Shown one piece after another: positions 36,018 to 43,826 of a stretch of DNA of 43,826 nucleotides (position 1 is its first letter; every line of letters starts with the position of its first letter). The DNA lies in assembly GCA_946493085.1 (NCBI GenBank), contig CAMMAC010000012.1, positions 1 through 43,826 of the forward strand, written 5' to 3'. The notes below the pieces were generated by a model. It had not been told where the DNA came from. It was given only the letters and a program-made list of their open reading frames with translations, and made no database searches. Both the position numbers and the translations under genes were made by a program. Origin of the DNA: an uncultured Clostridiaceae bacterium (GTDB lineage Bacteria > Bacillota > Clostridia > TANB77 > CAG-508).

Positions 36018-37334
36018 TTATTCTAAGAATCCTTTATAATGTCTCATAACAAGTTGTGATTCTAATTGTTGTACTGTCTCTAATGCAACTCCTACTACAA
36101 TCAAGATAGATGTTCCACCAAAGGCTAAGTTTAGACTTGTAAATCTCATAAGCATTGGTAGGATAGCAATCACTGCTAGGAAAAATCCCCCAAATAATGT
36201 TAGTTTTGAGATAATAGATGCTAAATAGTCTGTTGTTGGTTTTCCTGCACGAATTCCTGGTATAAATCCTCCATTTTTCTTGATATTATTAGATACTTCT
36301 GCTGGATTGAATGTTGCATAAGTATAGAAATAAGTAAATCCTATAATTAACAACAAATATACGATTGCGTTTGCAATAGTATAACCAATTCCTACGCTAG
36401 ATGAAGATGTTGCCATAGAGAAATTATATATTACATTCCAAAATCCTGTTTGACTTGCTATATCTGGTACAAACATTTGAATAATCATAGCAGGAAATGT
36501 CATAAATGAGGATGCAAAGATAATTGGCATAACACCTGCCATTGCTAGTTTCAATGGTATATGTGTGTTTTGTGCTCCCACCATTTTTCTTCCAACTACT
36601 CTTTTAGAATATTGTACTGGTACTTTTCTTTCTGCTTGTTGTACAAATACAACTCCTGCTACTAAGATAATAGCTCCTATAATAATTCCAAGCGCTGTTA
36701 ATAATCCTGTTGTGGAGAATACTCCTCCTTCAAAGATTAGATTCCAAATACTAACTACTCCACTTGGTAGACCTGCTATAATACCTACAAAGATGATAAT
36801 AGAAATTCCATTACCAATTCCTTTGTTGGTAATTTGGTCTCCTAGCCACATAAGTAATGCTGTTCCTGCCATTAAGGAAATAACAACTGTTGCTCCTGTT
36901 ACAAATCCTGTATCAATAAAAATTCCAGAAGAACGATAAGCAAGATATACTCCTACTCCTTCAATAAGAGCTAAGACAATGGTAAGAATTTTGGTATAAC
37001 GATTAATTTTGTTTCTACCATCTTCTCCTCCTTCTTTCATTAATCTTTCTAAAGAAGGTATTACCATTCCTAACAATTGTATCACAATAGATGCTGTAAT
37101 ATATGGGCTAATAGACATAGCAAAGATAGATAATCTAGAGAATGCACCTCCAGATATCATATCTATTAATGACGAGATTCCTTGTCCTGAAAAAGCTTCT
37201 GCTAATTGAAAAGAATCTACTCCTGGTACAGTAATGTAACATCCTAATCTAAAAATAACGATTAGTAATAATGTGTACATTAATTTTTTACGTACGTCTG
37301 GTGTTTTTAAGGCATTTTTAATGGTTTTAAACAA
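36018..37334 (-). CDS. secY: Protein translocase subunit SecY
   Basis: 438 residues with ten membrane helices. Recognisable stretches are PGVDSFQLAEAF, SPYITASIVIQLLGMVIPSL (plug and helix 2 region), GNGISIIIFVGIIAGLP and the C-terminal FGGTSILIVVGVALETVQQL, then ESQLVMRHYKGF. It forms the Sec channel. The start codon is TTG (37332-37334), directly after the L15 stop, with GAGGTGATATAA as ribosome-binding site. It is the last gene of the spc cluster here. Confidence 0.98.
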   Translation of the reverse strand: MFKTIKNALKTPDVRKKLMYTLLLIVIFRLGCYITVPGVDSFQLAEAFSGQGISSLIDMISGGAFSRLSIFAMSISPYITASIVIQLLGMVIPSLERLMKEGGEDGRNKINRYTKILTIVLALIEGVGVYLAYRSSGIFIDTGFVTGATVVISLMAGTALLMWLGDQITNKGIGNGISIIIFVGIIAGLPSGVVSIWNLIFEGGVFSTTGLLTALGIIIGAIILVAGVVFVQQAERKVPVQYSKRVVGRKMVGAQNTHIPLKLAMAGVMPIIFASSFMTFPAMIIQMFVPDIASQTGFWNVIYNFSMATSSSSVGIGYTIANAIVYLLLIIGFTYFYTYATFNPAEVSNNIKKNGGFIPGIRAGKPTTDYLASIISKLTLFGGFFLAVIAILPMLMRFTSLNLAFGGTSILIVVGVALETVQQLESQLVMRHYKGFLE

Positions 37335-37769
37335 TTATATCACCTCTGCCTTTCCACCTAAAGCTTCTATCTTTTCTTTGGCAGCTTTTGTGAATCTTAC
37401 AGCTTTAACAGTTAATTTTTTCTCTAGATTTCCTGTTGCTAGGATAACAATTCCATCATTTACTTTTGAAATAATACCGTCAGCTACTAATGTTTCTGCA
37501 GTAACTTCTTCTTTACTTGATTTGTTAAGCATATTTAAGGTAACTTCTGTATATTTCTTAGCATGAATATTTGTAAATCCTCTTTTTGGTAATCTTCTAT
37601 ATAATGGTGTTTGACCACCTTCAAATCCACGTCTTACTCCTCCACCTGATCTTGCATTTTGTCCTTTATGACCTCTACCAGATGTTTTACCTAGACCTGA
37701 ACCAATTCCACGTCCAACTCTTTTTCTATTTTCTGTTTCTTGTGCTGGTTTTAATTCGCCTAACTTCAT
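37335..37769 (-). CDS. rplO: Ribosomal protein uL15
   Basis: 144 residues. [20 protein letters not shown] and [20 protein letters not shown] are diagnostic. It lies 49 bases after S5; rpmD (L30), which often lies between them, is missing. GAGGAGGTGTC precedes the ATG. Confidence 0.98.
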   Translation of the reverse strand: MKLGELKPAQETENRKRVGRGIGSGLGKTSGRGHKGQNARSGGGVRRGFEGGQTPLYRRLPKRGFTNIHAKKYTEVTLNMLNKSSKEEVTAETLVADGIISKVNDGIVILATGNLEKKLTVKAVRFTKAAKEKIEALGGKAEVI

Positions 37770-37818
37770 TGTGCGATGACACCTCCTCTTTATATTATCC
37801 AGTTTGTGTTTTCCACTT

Positions 37819-38313
37819 TTATAATATATCTTCTACTTTTTTACCTCTTTTAGCAGCTACTTGCTCAATTGTTTGCATTTTCTTTAATCCTTCAATTGTA
37901 GCATATACTACGTTTCTAGGATTGTTTGTTCCTAATACTTTTGTACGAATGTCTCTGTAACCTGCAAGCTCTAAAACTGGTCTTACGCTACCACCAGCGA
38001 TTAATCCAGTACCTTCTGCAGCTGGTTTTAACATAACTTTTGCACTACCAAATTCTCCGATATATTCATGTGGTATAGTTGTTCCTACGATAGGTACTTC
38101 TATTAAGTTTTTCTTAGCTTCTTCAATTGCTTTTTTGATAGCATCTGGTACCTCTGCTGCTTTTCCATTTCCAACACCAATATGTCCAGCACCATCACCA
38201 ACAACAACAACTGCACTAAATCTAAAAGTTCTACCACCTTTTACAACTTTTGCAACTCTATTAATAGCAACTACTTTCTCTTTTAATTCATTTGCTGTAT
38301 TTTCTTCTTGCAC
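37819..38313 (-). CDS. rpsE: Ribosomal protein uS5
   Basis: 164 residues. [20 protein letters not shown], then [17 protein letters not shown], and the C-terminal [18 protein letters not shown] are diagnostic. It acts in decoding accuracy and the mRNA entry channel. AAGGAGGGAAAAC precedes the ATG. Confidence 0.98.
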   Translation of the reverse strand: MQEENTANELKEKVVAINRVAKVVKGGRTFRFSAVVVVGDGAGHIGVGNGKAAEVPDAIKKAIEEAKKNLIEVPIVGTTIPHEYIGEFGSAKVMLKPAAEGTGLIAGGSVRPVLELAGYRDIRTKVLGTNNPRNVVYATIEGLKKMQTIEQVAAKRGKKVEDIL

Positions 38314-38371
38314 CTTGTTTTCCCTCCTTTAAATTTTAGTTTTAAAGATTTTTATTTTCTTTTTTAATTTT

Positions 38372-38731
38372 TTAGAATTTTAATCCTGCCTCTCTTGCAG
38401 CTTCTGCTAATTCTTTTACTACTCCATGATAAATGTATCCGCCTCTATCAAATACTACTGTATCTATATTTTTTTCTAATGCTCTTTTTGCAATTAGGGC
38501 ACCTACTTCTTTTGCAGCTTCCTTATTTGCATGTTTTGTTTTGATTTCTTTATCTAATGTAGATGCACTTACCAAAGTATTTGCTGCTACATCATCAATG
38601 ACTTGCACAAATAAATTTTTGTTGCTTCTATACACACATAATCTTGGACATTCTGCTGTTCCACTAATTTTTCTACGAACTCTTACATGTCTTCTTTCTC
38701 TTGTTGCTTTTCTATTTGTTTTCGTAATCAT
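38372..38731 (-). CDS. rplR: Ribosomal protein uL18
   Basis: 119 residues. [20 protein letters not shown] and the C-terminal [20 protein letters not shown] are diagnostic. It binds 5S rRNA with L5. AGAAAGGAGATTTGCC precedes the ATG. The gap of 100 bases to L6 holds nothing obvious. Confidence 0.98.
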   Translation of the reverse strand: MITKTNRKATRERRHVRVRRKISGTAECPRLCVYRSNKNLFVQVIDDVAANTLVSASTLDKEIKTKHANKEAAKEVGALIAKRALEKNIDTVVFDRGGYIYHGVVKELAEAAREAGLKF

Positions 38732-38831
38732 TCTGGCAAATCTCCTTTCTAATTAGTAACTATTATTTTTAACTTATGACTATTGTCTCTTAAATAATCT
38801 AATTTTATAAAATAGCTTTCTAATTTATTTT

Positions 38832-39371
38832 TTATTTTTTACCTGCTTTACCTTCTTTACGTCTAATATGCTCTTCTGCATATTTAATTCCTTTTCCTCT
38901 ATATACTTCTGGTGGTCTCTTTGTTCTTACTACTGCTGCTGTTTGACCAACCAGTTCTTTATCAATTCCTCTTACAATAATGGTATTTGCATTTGGTACA
39001 TCAAAAGTAATTCCTTGTGGAGCTTCCATCTCTACTGGATGAGAATAACCTAAGTTCATTACTAATTTTGTTCCTTGTTTTTGTGCTCTATAACCAACAC
39101 CATTGATTTGAAGTTCTCTTGAAAATTCCTTTTCTACACCTTCTATCATATTTTGGATTAAAGTTCTTGTTAATCCATGTAAACTTTTATTGGCTGGTTC
39201 ATCATTTACTCTTGTTACAGTAAGAACATTTCCCTCTACAGAAACTGTCATATTTTTATGAATGTCTCTTTCTAATGTTCCTTTTGGTCCTGTTACAGTA
39301 ACATGATGGTCTTCTACTTTTACTTGTACACCATTTGGTATTGTAATAGGTTTATTTCCTATTCTTGACAT
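38832..39371 (-). CDS. rplF: Ribosomal protein uL6
   Basis: 179 residues. MSRIGNKPITIPNGVQVKVE, VTVTGPKGTLERDI and the C-terminal VVRTKRPPEVYRGKGIKYAE are diagnostic; standard length. Confidence 0.98.
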   Translation of the reverse strand: MSRIGNKPITIPNGVQVKVEDHHVTVTGPKGTLERDIHKNMTVSVEGNVLTVTRVNDEPANKSLHGLTRTLIQNMIEGVEKEFSRELQINGVGYRAQKQGTKLVMNLGYSHPVEMEAPQGITFDVPNANTIIVRGIDKELVGQTAAVVRTKRPPEVYRGKGIKYAEEHIRRKEGKAGKK

Positions 39372-39410
39372 CTTTTCAATTCCCTCCTTCTTTTTATTGT
39401 CACTTTTTAC

Positions 39411-39809
39411 TTACCATATATAAGCTAGAACTTCTCCTCCAAGACCTTCAGCTCTTGCTTCTTTATCTGTTTTAATTCCTTTTGATGTAGAAATTAAAGC
39501 GATTCCTAGTCCATTTAATACTCTTGGTAATTCATCCTTAGATGCATACACTCTTAATCCTGGTTTACTAATTCTTCTTAAACCATCGATAACTCTTGCA
39601 CCTTTTTCATCATATTTTAATGTAATTCTTAACATTCCTTGTGTATCATTTTTAATTTCTTCTACTTCTTTGATATATCCTTCTTCTAATAAGATATTCG
39701 CAATTGCTTTTTTCATATTAGATGCTGGAATATCCACTGTTTTATGTTTTGCACTGTTAGCATTTCTGATTCTTGTTAGCATATCTGCTATTGGGTCAGT
39801 TGTATTCAT
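39411..39809 (-). CDS. rpsH: Ribosomal protein uS8
   Basis: 132 residues. [19 protein letters not shown] and the C-terminal [20 protein letters not shown] are diagnostic. In enterobacteria S8 represses the spc operon; whether it does here is not shown by the sequence. Confidence 0.98.
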   Translation of the reverse strand: MNTTDPIADMLTRIRNANSAKHKTVDIPASNMKKAIANILLEEGYIKEVEEIKNDTQGMLRITLKYDEKGARVIDGLRRISKPGLRVYASKDELPRVLNGLGIALISTSKGIKTDKEARAEGLGGEVLAYIW

Positions 39810-39849
39810 GAACGAATTTCCCTCCTTTTCTTTATTCTTCTTTTATGCA

Positions 39850-40035
39850 TTACCAACTTGCTTTCTTTACTCCAGGTATTTCGCCTTTGTGTGCTAATTC
39901 TCTAAAGCATACACGGCAAATTCCATATTTTCTAATATAAGCATGTGGTCTTCCGCAAATTTTACATCTGTTATATTCTCTTGTTTTATATTTTTGCTCT
40001 CTTGCTTGCTTTACTTTTAAAGACTTCTTAGCCAT
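39850..40035 (-). CDS. rpsZ: Ribosomal protein uS14, zinc-binding type
   Basis: 61 residues. Two Cys-x2-Cys pairs (CKIC...CRVC) define the short zinc form. The start at 40035 ([13 protein letters not shown]) is supported by GAAAGGAGAAAG; the upstream in-frame Met is not conserved. Confidence 0.97.
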   Translation of the reverse strand: MAKKSLKVKQAREQKYKTREYNRCKICGRPHAYIRKYGICRVCFRELAHKGEIPGVKKASW

Positions 40036-40068
40036 GGGCTTTCTCCTTTCTTTTATCATTTACTTTGC

Positions 40069-40608
40069 TTAGTTTTTAAAAGGCATACCTAGAAGTGTTA
40101 ATAATTCTCTTGCTTCTTCGTCTGTTTTTGCAGTTGTAACAAAGATAATATCCATACCTCTTATTTTGTCTACTTTATCATATTCGATTTCTGGGAATAT
40201 TAATTGTTCTTTTATACCCATTGAGTAATTTCCTCTACCATCAAAAGAATCTTTAGATACTCCTCTAAAATCTCTTACTCTTGGAAGTGCTACATTAAAT
40301 AATTTGTATACAAAGTCATACATTTTTCCTTTTCTCAAAGTTACTTTGCATCCCATATTAACCCCTTCTCTAATTTTGAAGGCAGCGATTGCTTTCTTTG
40401 CCTTTGTTACTACTGGTGCTTGCCCAGTAATAATTTTAATATCATTTTGTGCGTTCTCTAATGATTTTGGATTATCTTTGATATCTCCTAATCCTATATT
40501 AATCACTACTTTTTCTAATTTTGGAACTTGCATAATGGATTTATAGTTAAATTTTTTCATCATTGCTGGAACAACTTCTTTTTCATATTGCTCTCTTAAA
40601 ATTTCCAT
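40069..40608 (-). CDS. rplE: Ribosomal protein uL5
   Basis: 179 residues. [40 protein letters not shown] and [20 protein letters not shown] are diagnostic. It binds 5S rRNA. AAAGGAGGAATAC precedes the ATG. Confidence 0.98.
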   Translation of the reverse strand: MEILREQYEKEVVPAMMKKFNYKSIMQVPKLEKVVINIGLGDIKDNPKSLENAQNDIKIITGQAPVVTKAKKAIAAFKIREGVNMGCKVTLRKGKMYDFVYKLFNVALPRVRDFRGVSKDSFDGRGNYSMGIKEQLIFPEIEYDKVDKIRGMDIIFVTTAKTDEEARELLTLLGMPFKN

Positions 40609-40633
40609 GATTATGTATTCCTCCTTTCCGTTA

Positions 40634-40942
40634 CTATTTTATTTTTGCACCGCATTTTTTACAAATACGTACTTTTTCATCTTTTTCTATTTGATAACCA
40701 ATTCTAGTAGCCTTTCCACATTTTGGACAAACCACATTTACTTTACTACTGTGAATAGCGCATTCTACTGGTATAATTCCGCCTTCTTCACCTTGTTTTC
40801 TTGGTTTTACATGTTTTTTTCTAATGTTAACACCTTTTACCACTATTTTTTGTGTTTTTGGTATTACGTCTAAAACTTCTCCTGTTTTTCCTTTATCATT
40901 TCCTGATAAAACTTTTACAGTATCACCTTTTTTGATTTTCAT
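40634..40942 (-). CDS. rplX: Ribosomal protein uL24
   Basis: 102 residues. KOW motif [20 protein letters not shown] at the N-terminus. The C-terminal half has two Cys-x2-Cys pairs ([22 protein letters not shown]), the putative zinc ribbon seen in clostridial L24 proteins. Confidence 0.98.
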   Translation of the reverse strand: MKIKKGDTVKVLSGNDKGKTGEVLDVIPKTQKIVVKGVNIRKKHVKPRKQGEEGGIIPVECAIHSSKVNVVCPKCGKATRIGYQIEKDEKVRICKKCGAKIK

Positions 40943-41030
40943 TCTTTTTTCACCTCTTCTTTTTTTATTTTTTCCTTTTCAGAAAGGGTGTCTCTTTCTT
41001 ATAGTAAAATCGATATTTTCTTCCTTATTC

Positions 41031-41399
41031 CTAAAGAACTTCTGGAGCAAGTGAAAGAATTTTCATATAATCTCCATCTCTTAATTCTCTAGCTACTGGT
41101 CCAAAGATACGTGTTCCTCTAGGGTTTTTATCTTCTTTTATAATAACTGCTGCATTTTCATCAAATCTTACATAAGATCCGTCAGCTCTTCTAATTGGCT
41201 TTTTTGTTCTTACTACAACTGCTTTTACAACATCACCTTTTTTTACAATACCGCCAGGTGTTGCTGTTTTAACAGAAGCAACGATAACGTCTCCTACTCC
41301 AGCATATTTTCTATAAGAACCACCTAAACATCTAATGCACATAATTTCTTTTGCACCAGTGTTGTCTGCTACTTTTAATATAGATTGTTGCTGTACCAT
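41031..41399 (-). CDS. rplN: Ribosomal protein uL14
   Basis: 122 residues. [20 protein letters not shown] and the C-terminal [20 protein letters not shown] are diagnostic, and the length is canonical. Confidence 0.98.
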   Translation of the reverse strand: MVQQQSILKVADNTGAKEIMCIRCLGGSYRKYAGVGDVIVASVKTATPGGIVKKGDVVKAVVVRTKKPIRRADGSYVRFDENAAVIIKEDKNPRGTRIFGPVARELRDGDYMKILSLAPEVL

Positions 41400-41425
41400 A
41401 ACTTTCTAGTACCTCCTTTTTTATT

Positions 41426-41689
41426 CTATTTAATAACTGCCTTTTCTACGATTTCTACAACTCTAAATCTTTTATCTTTTGATAAAGGTCTTGTTTCCAT
41501 TACTTTTACTTTATCTCCGATACCGCATTCGTTGTTTTCATCGTGAGCTTTTAATGTATATGTTCTTTTTTGAACTTTTCCATAAGTTTTGTGTTTCTCA
41601 CTTGTTTCAACTGCTACAACTACTGTTTTATCCATTTTATTGGATGTAACTGTACCAATCATTACTTTGCGAAGATTTCTTTCTTCCAT
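41426..41689 (-). CDS. rpsQ: Ribosomal protein uS17
   Basis: 87 residues. [20 protein letters not shown] and [20 protein letters not shown] are diagnostic. An OB-fold primary binder of 16S rRNA. Confidence 0.98.
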   Translation of the reverse strand: MEERNLRKVMIGTVTSNKMDKTVVVAVETSEKHKTYGKVQKRTYTLKAHDENNECGIGDKVKVMETRPLSKDKRFRVVEIVEKAVIK

Positions 41690-41708
41690 GGATTGTTATC
41701 TCCTTTCT

Positions 41709-41909
41709 TTATTTATTTTCTGCTAACTTTCTTTGTGTTAATACAGTATTAATTCTTGCAATGTCTTTCTTTACCTCTTTGATTTTCATAGGATTATCTA
41801 ATCCATTTGTTGCTAAACTAAATCTTAATTTGAATAGTTCGGATTTTAATTCTCCTAATTCTTTCTCTAGTTCTGGTGAAGACATTTCTTTTATTTTACT
41901 AATCTTCAT
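41709..41909 (-). CDS. rpmC: Ribosomal protein uL29
   Basis: 66 residues, all-helical: [20 protein letters not shown], then [20 protein letters not shown]. The ATG at 41909 overlaps the L16 stop by 11 bases, with AGGTGG inside the L16 coding end as ribosome-binding site, so the two are translationally coupled. It is at the polypeptide exit site. Confidence 0.97.
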   Translation of the reverse strand: MKISKIKEMSSPELEKELGELKSELFKLRFSLATNGLDNPMKIKEVKKDIARINTVLTQRKLAENK

Positions 41910-42339
41910 CACTTTCACCACCTATTTCAGTTTCTTTTTTAACAAATTTACACTTAACAGATAGTTTCATAGCTGCAAGTCTTAATGCTTCTCTTGCAGT
42001 TTCTTCAGGTACTCCTGCTATTTCAAACATAACTCTTCCTGGTTTTACTGGTGCTACCCAATATTCTACAGCACCTTTACCTTTACCCATACGAGTTTCT
42101 GCTGGTTTCTTTGTTATTGGTTTATCTGGGAAGATTTTGATCCAAACCTTTCCACCTCTTTTAATATAACGAGTCATGGCTACACGGGCAGCTTCTATTT
42201 GGTTAGTAGTAATTAAACCTGCATCTAATGCAACTAAACCGTACTCACCATCTGTTACTCTATTTCCTCTTGTTGCTTTTCCTCTATTTCTACCTTTTTG
42301 TTGTTTTCTATATTTTGTTCTTTTTGGCATTAATGGCAT
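41899..42339 (-). CDS. rplP: Ribosomal protein uL16
   Basis: 146 residues. [20 protein letters not shown] and [20 protein letters not shown] are diagnostic. The start overlaps the S3 stop (TAATG). The C-terminus is slightly extended (EIGGESDED). Confidence 0.98.
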   Translation of the reverse strand: MPLMPKRTKYRKQQKGRNRGKATRGNRVTDGEYGLVALDAGLITTNQIEAARVAMTRYIKRGGKVWIKIFPDKPITKKPAETRMGKGKGAVEYWVAPVKPGRVMFEIAGVPEETAREALRLAAMKLSVKCKFVKKETEIGGESDED

Positions 42340-42998
42340 TACTCTTCCCCTCCTTCTGCTTTCTTTTTCGCAGGAAGAACTTCTCCTTTATAAATCCAAA
42401 CTTTTACACCTGTTTTTCCATAAGTTGTATTTGCTTCTGCAAATCCATAATCTATGTCTGCTCTTAATGTTTGAAGTGGTATTGTTCCTTCTTTATAAAA
42501 CTCTGTTCTTGCCATGTCAGCACCACCAAGTCTTCCAGATACAGAAGTCTTAATTCCTAATGCTCCTGCTTTCATAGCTTTTTGCATACATTGTTTCATA
42601 GCTCTTCTAAAAGAAATTCTTCTTTCTAATTGTCCTGCGATATTTTCTGCAACTAATTGTGCATTTGTATCTACATCTTTTACTTCTACAATGTTTAAAT
42701 TAACTTCTTTTCCAATCATTTTTTGTAATTCATTTTTTAAGTTTTCAGCTAGGTTTCCACCTTTACCAATTACTAAACCTGGTTTTGCAGTGAAAACATT
42801 TACTTTTACGAATTTAGCAGTTCTTTCAATTTCAATTTTTGAAATTCCGCTAACATATAATTTTTTCTTAATATATTCACGGATTTTATGGTCTTCTACT
42901 AGGTAATTTGCAAAATCTTTTTTATTTGCATACCATTTAGAATCCCAGTCTTTGATTACTCCAATTCTTAATCCATGAGGATCCATTTTTTGTCCCAT
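42339..42998 (-). CDS. rpsC: Ribosomal protein uS3
   Basis: 219 residues. [20 protein letters not shown] opens it, the KH domain [18 protein letters not shown] is at about 75-92, and GYGFAEA-type C-terminal elements are present. It forms the mRNA entry site with S4 and S5. Confidence 0.98.
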   Translation of the reverse strand: MGQKMDPHGLRIGVIKDWDSKWYANKKDFANYLVEDHKIREYIKKKLYVSGISKIEIERTAKFVKVNVFTAKPGLVIGKGGNLAENLKNELQKMIGKEVNLNIVEVKDVDTNAQLVAENIAGQLERRISFRRAMKQCMQKAMKAGALGIKTSVSGRLGGADMARTEFYKEGTIPLQTLRADIDYGFAEANTTYGKTGVKVWIYKGEVLPAKKKAEGGEE

Positions 42999-43021
42999 TG
43001 CTTTATTTTCCCTCCTCTATT

Positions 43022-43390
43022 TTAATCTCTTTCTCTCAATACGATTGTAATATGGCTTGTTCTTTTACGAATTCTAACGGCTGAACCTTTTGCTGCTGGT
43101 CTAATTCTTTTTAGAGTTGGACCTTGATTTGCATAAACTTCAGCAACATATAGTTTTTCGTGTGCCATATGATGGTTATTTTCAGCATTAGCGATTGCTG
43201 ATTTTAATAATTTTTCAATGATTTCAGATGCAGCTTTTGGTGTATATTTTACGATAGCTAAAGCTTCATCTACACTTTTTCCTCTGATTAAATCAATGAC
43301 GATTTTTACTTTTCTACTAGAAATTCTAGCATATTTAAGTGTTGCGCTTGCTTCTGGAATAATCACTTCTTGAACGTCTTGTTTTTCCAC
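43022..43390 (-). CDS. rplV: Ribosomal protein uL22
   Basis: 122 residues. [20 protein letters not shown] and the C-terminal [20 protein letters not shown] are diagnostic. The N-terminus has an extra acidic stretch ([13 protein letters not shown]). Its loop lines the exit tunnel. Confidence 0.98.
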   Translation of the reverse strand: MEKQDVQEVIIPEASATLKYARISSRKVKIVIDLIRGKSVDEALAIVKYTPKAASEIIEKLLKSAIANAENNHHMAHEKLYVAEVYANQGPTLKRIRPAAKGSAVRIRKRTSHITIVLRERD

Positions 43391-43404
43391 GTTATTTCCC
43401 TCCT

Positions 43405-43686
43405 CTATTTCTTAGTTGTTGTTGTTTTCTCTCCTGCATGACCTTTAAATGTTCTTGTTGGAGCAAATTCTCCTAATTTATGACCTATCATTTCCTCAGT
43501 AATATAAACTGGTACATGTTTTCTACCATCATGAACAGCTATTGTATGTCCTACCATTTGAGGATAGATTGTAGATGCTCTTGACCATGTTTTTAATACT
43601 TCTTTTTTTCCAGTTTCATTCATTGCATCAATTCTTTTTATAAGCTCTGGTGCAACAAATGGTTTCTTTTTGCTTGATCTTGACAT
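43405..43686 (-). CDS. rpsS: Ribosomal protein uS19
   Basis: 93 residues. [20 protein letters not shown] and the C-terminal [20 protein letters not shown] are diagnostic. AAAAGGAGGCAAG precedes the ATG. Confidence 0.98.
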   Translation of the reverse strand: MSRSSKKKPFVAPELIKRIDAMNETGKKEVLKTWSRASTIYPQMVGHTIAVHDGRKHVPVYITEEMIGHKLGEFAPTRTFKGHAGEKTTTTKK

Positions 43687-43706
43687 GTTTTAACTTGCCT
43701 CCTTTT

Positions 43707-43826
43707 TTATTTTCTTCTCTTTACAATAAATTTATCAGATTGTTTATTTTTCTTTCTTGTCTTATATCCTAATGCTGGTTTACCCCAAGGTGTTAATGGT
43801 CCTGCGTGTCCTACTGGTGCTCTACC
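43707..43826 (-). CDS. rplB: Ribosomal protein uL2, C-terminal 39 residues only
   Basis: The frame open to the window edge reads [20 protein letters not shown], then [19 protein letters not shown] and a stop, the typical L2 C-terminus. The rest lies outside the window. It precedes rpsS as in the S10 operon. Confidence 0.97.
   Translation of the reverse strand, partial: GRAPVGHAGPLTPWGKPALGYKTRKKNKQSDKFIVKRRK

Overview
The window is about 44 kb of low-GC (by eye near 30%) chromosome. It looks like an unclassified, probably gut-associated Clostridia-type Firmicute. The evidence is strong Shine-Dalgarno sites, the Firmicutes S10/spc/alpha ribosomal gene order, zinc-type S14, S4 and L36, a LexA of Firmicutes type, and prepilin-like proteins of a kind common in gut Clostridia. 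Almost every gene is on the minus strand. The plus strand carries only a 138-residue unknown (14107-14523) and an XRE regulator (27851-28138).

Layout, left to right. A partial CAU tRNA and two short palindromic repeats come first, then a coiled-coil unknown and a TetR/acyl-CoA synthetase pair. Next are a prepilin-like protein with a C-type-lectin (FGE-like) C-terminus and mreB. A fatty-acid block follows (FabK-like, accD, accA, fabI), then lexA, obgE, trpS, the L21/L27 pair with a leader RNA, pepF, a metallophosphoesterase, tsaD and an M50 protease. From 20.2 to 24.3 kb is an accessory island: a three-gene operon ending in a solenoid of 26-residue repeats, a Fic protein and a PemK/MazF-like protein. 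lysS, recN and the XRE gene follow. From 28.3 kb to the end runs the ribosomal region: L17, rpoA, S4, S11, S13, L36, IF-1, map and adk, then an inserted accessory block with a second prepilin/lectin gene, then secY, L15, S5 and onward to the C-terminus of L2. rpmD (L30) is absent between S5 and L15.

The most striking observation is that mreB, accA and fic each carry one extra base. All three are interrupted at an in-frame CGG codon, and reading the following bases in the +1 frame as GGN (Gly) restores the protein. By a hand scan, no other conserved gene in the window has an in-frame CGG; only three small accessory genes do (five codons). In mreB the site has the layout of the prfB frameshift: an AGGAGG, three bases, CTT, then the poorly used codon. 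This suggests programmed or tolerated +1 recoding at CGG. Systematic sequencing error is the main alternative.

Second, the two prepilin/lectin genes end in runs of almost pure NNY codons, as expected for variable regions of a diversity-generating retroelement whose reverse transcriptase would lie elsewhere. Other observations are palindromic intergenic repeats with a fixed core and covarying arms, a structured leader before rpsM, and promoters overlapped by long inverted repeats (lysS, lexA, adk).
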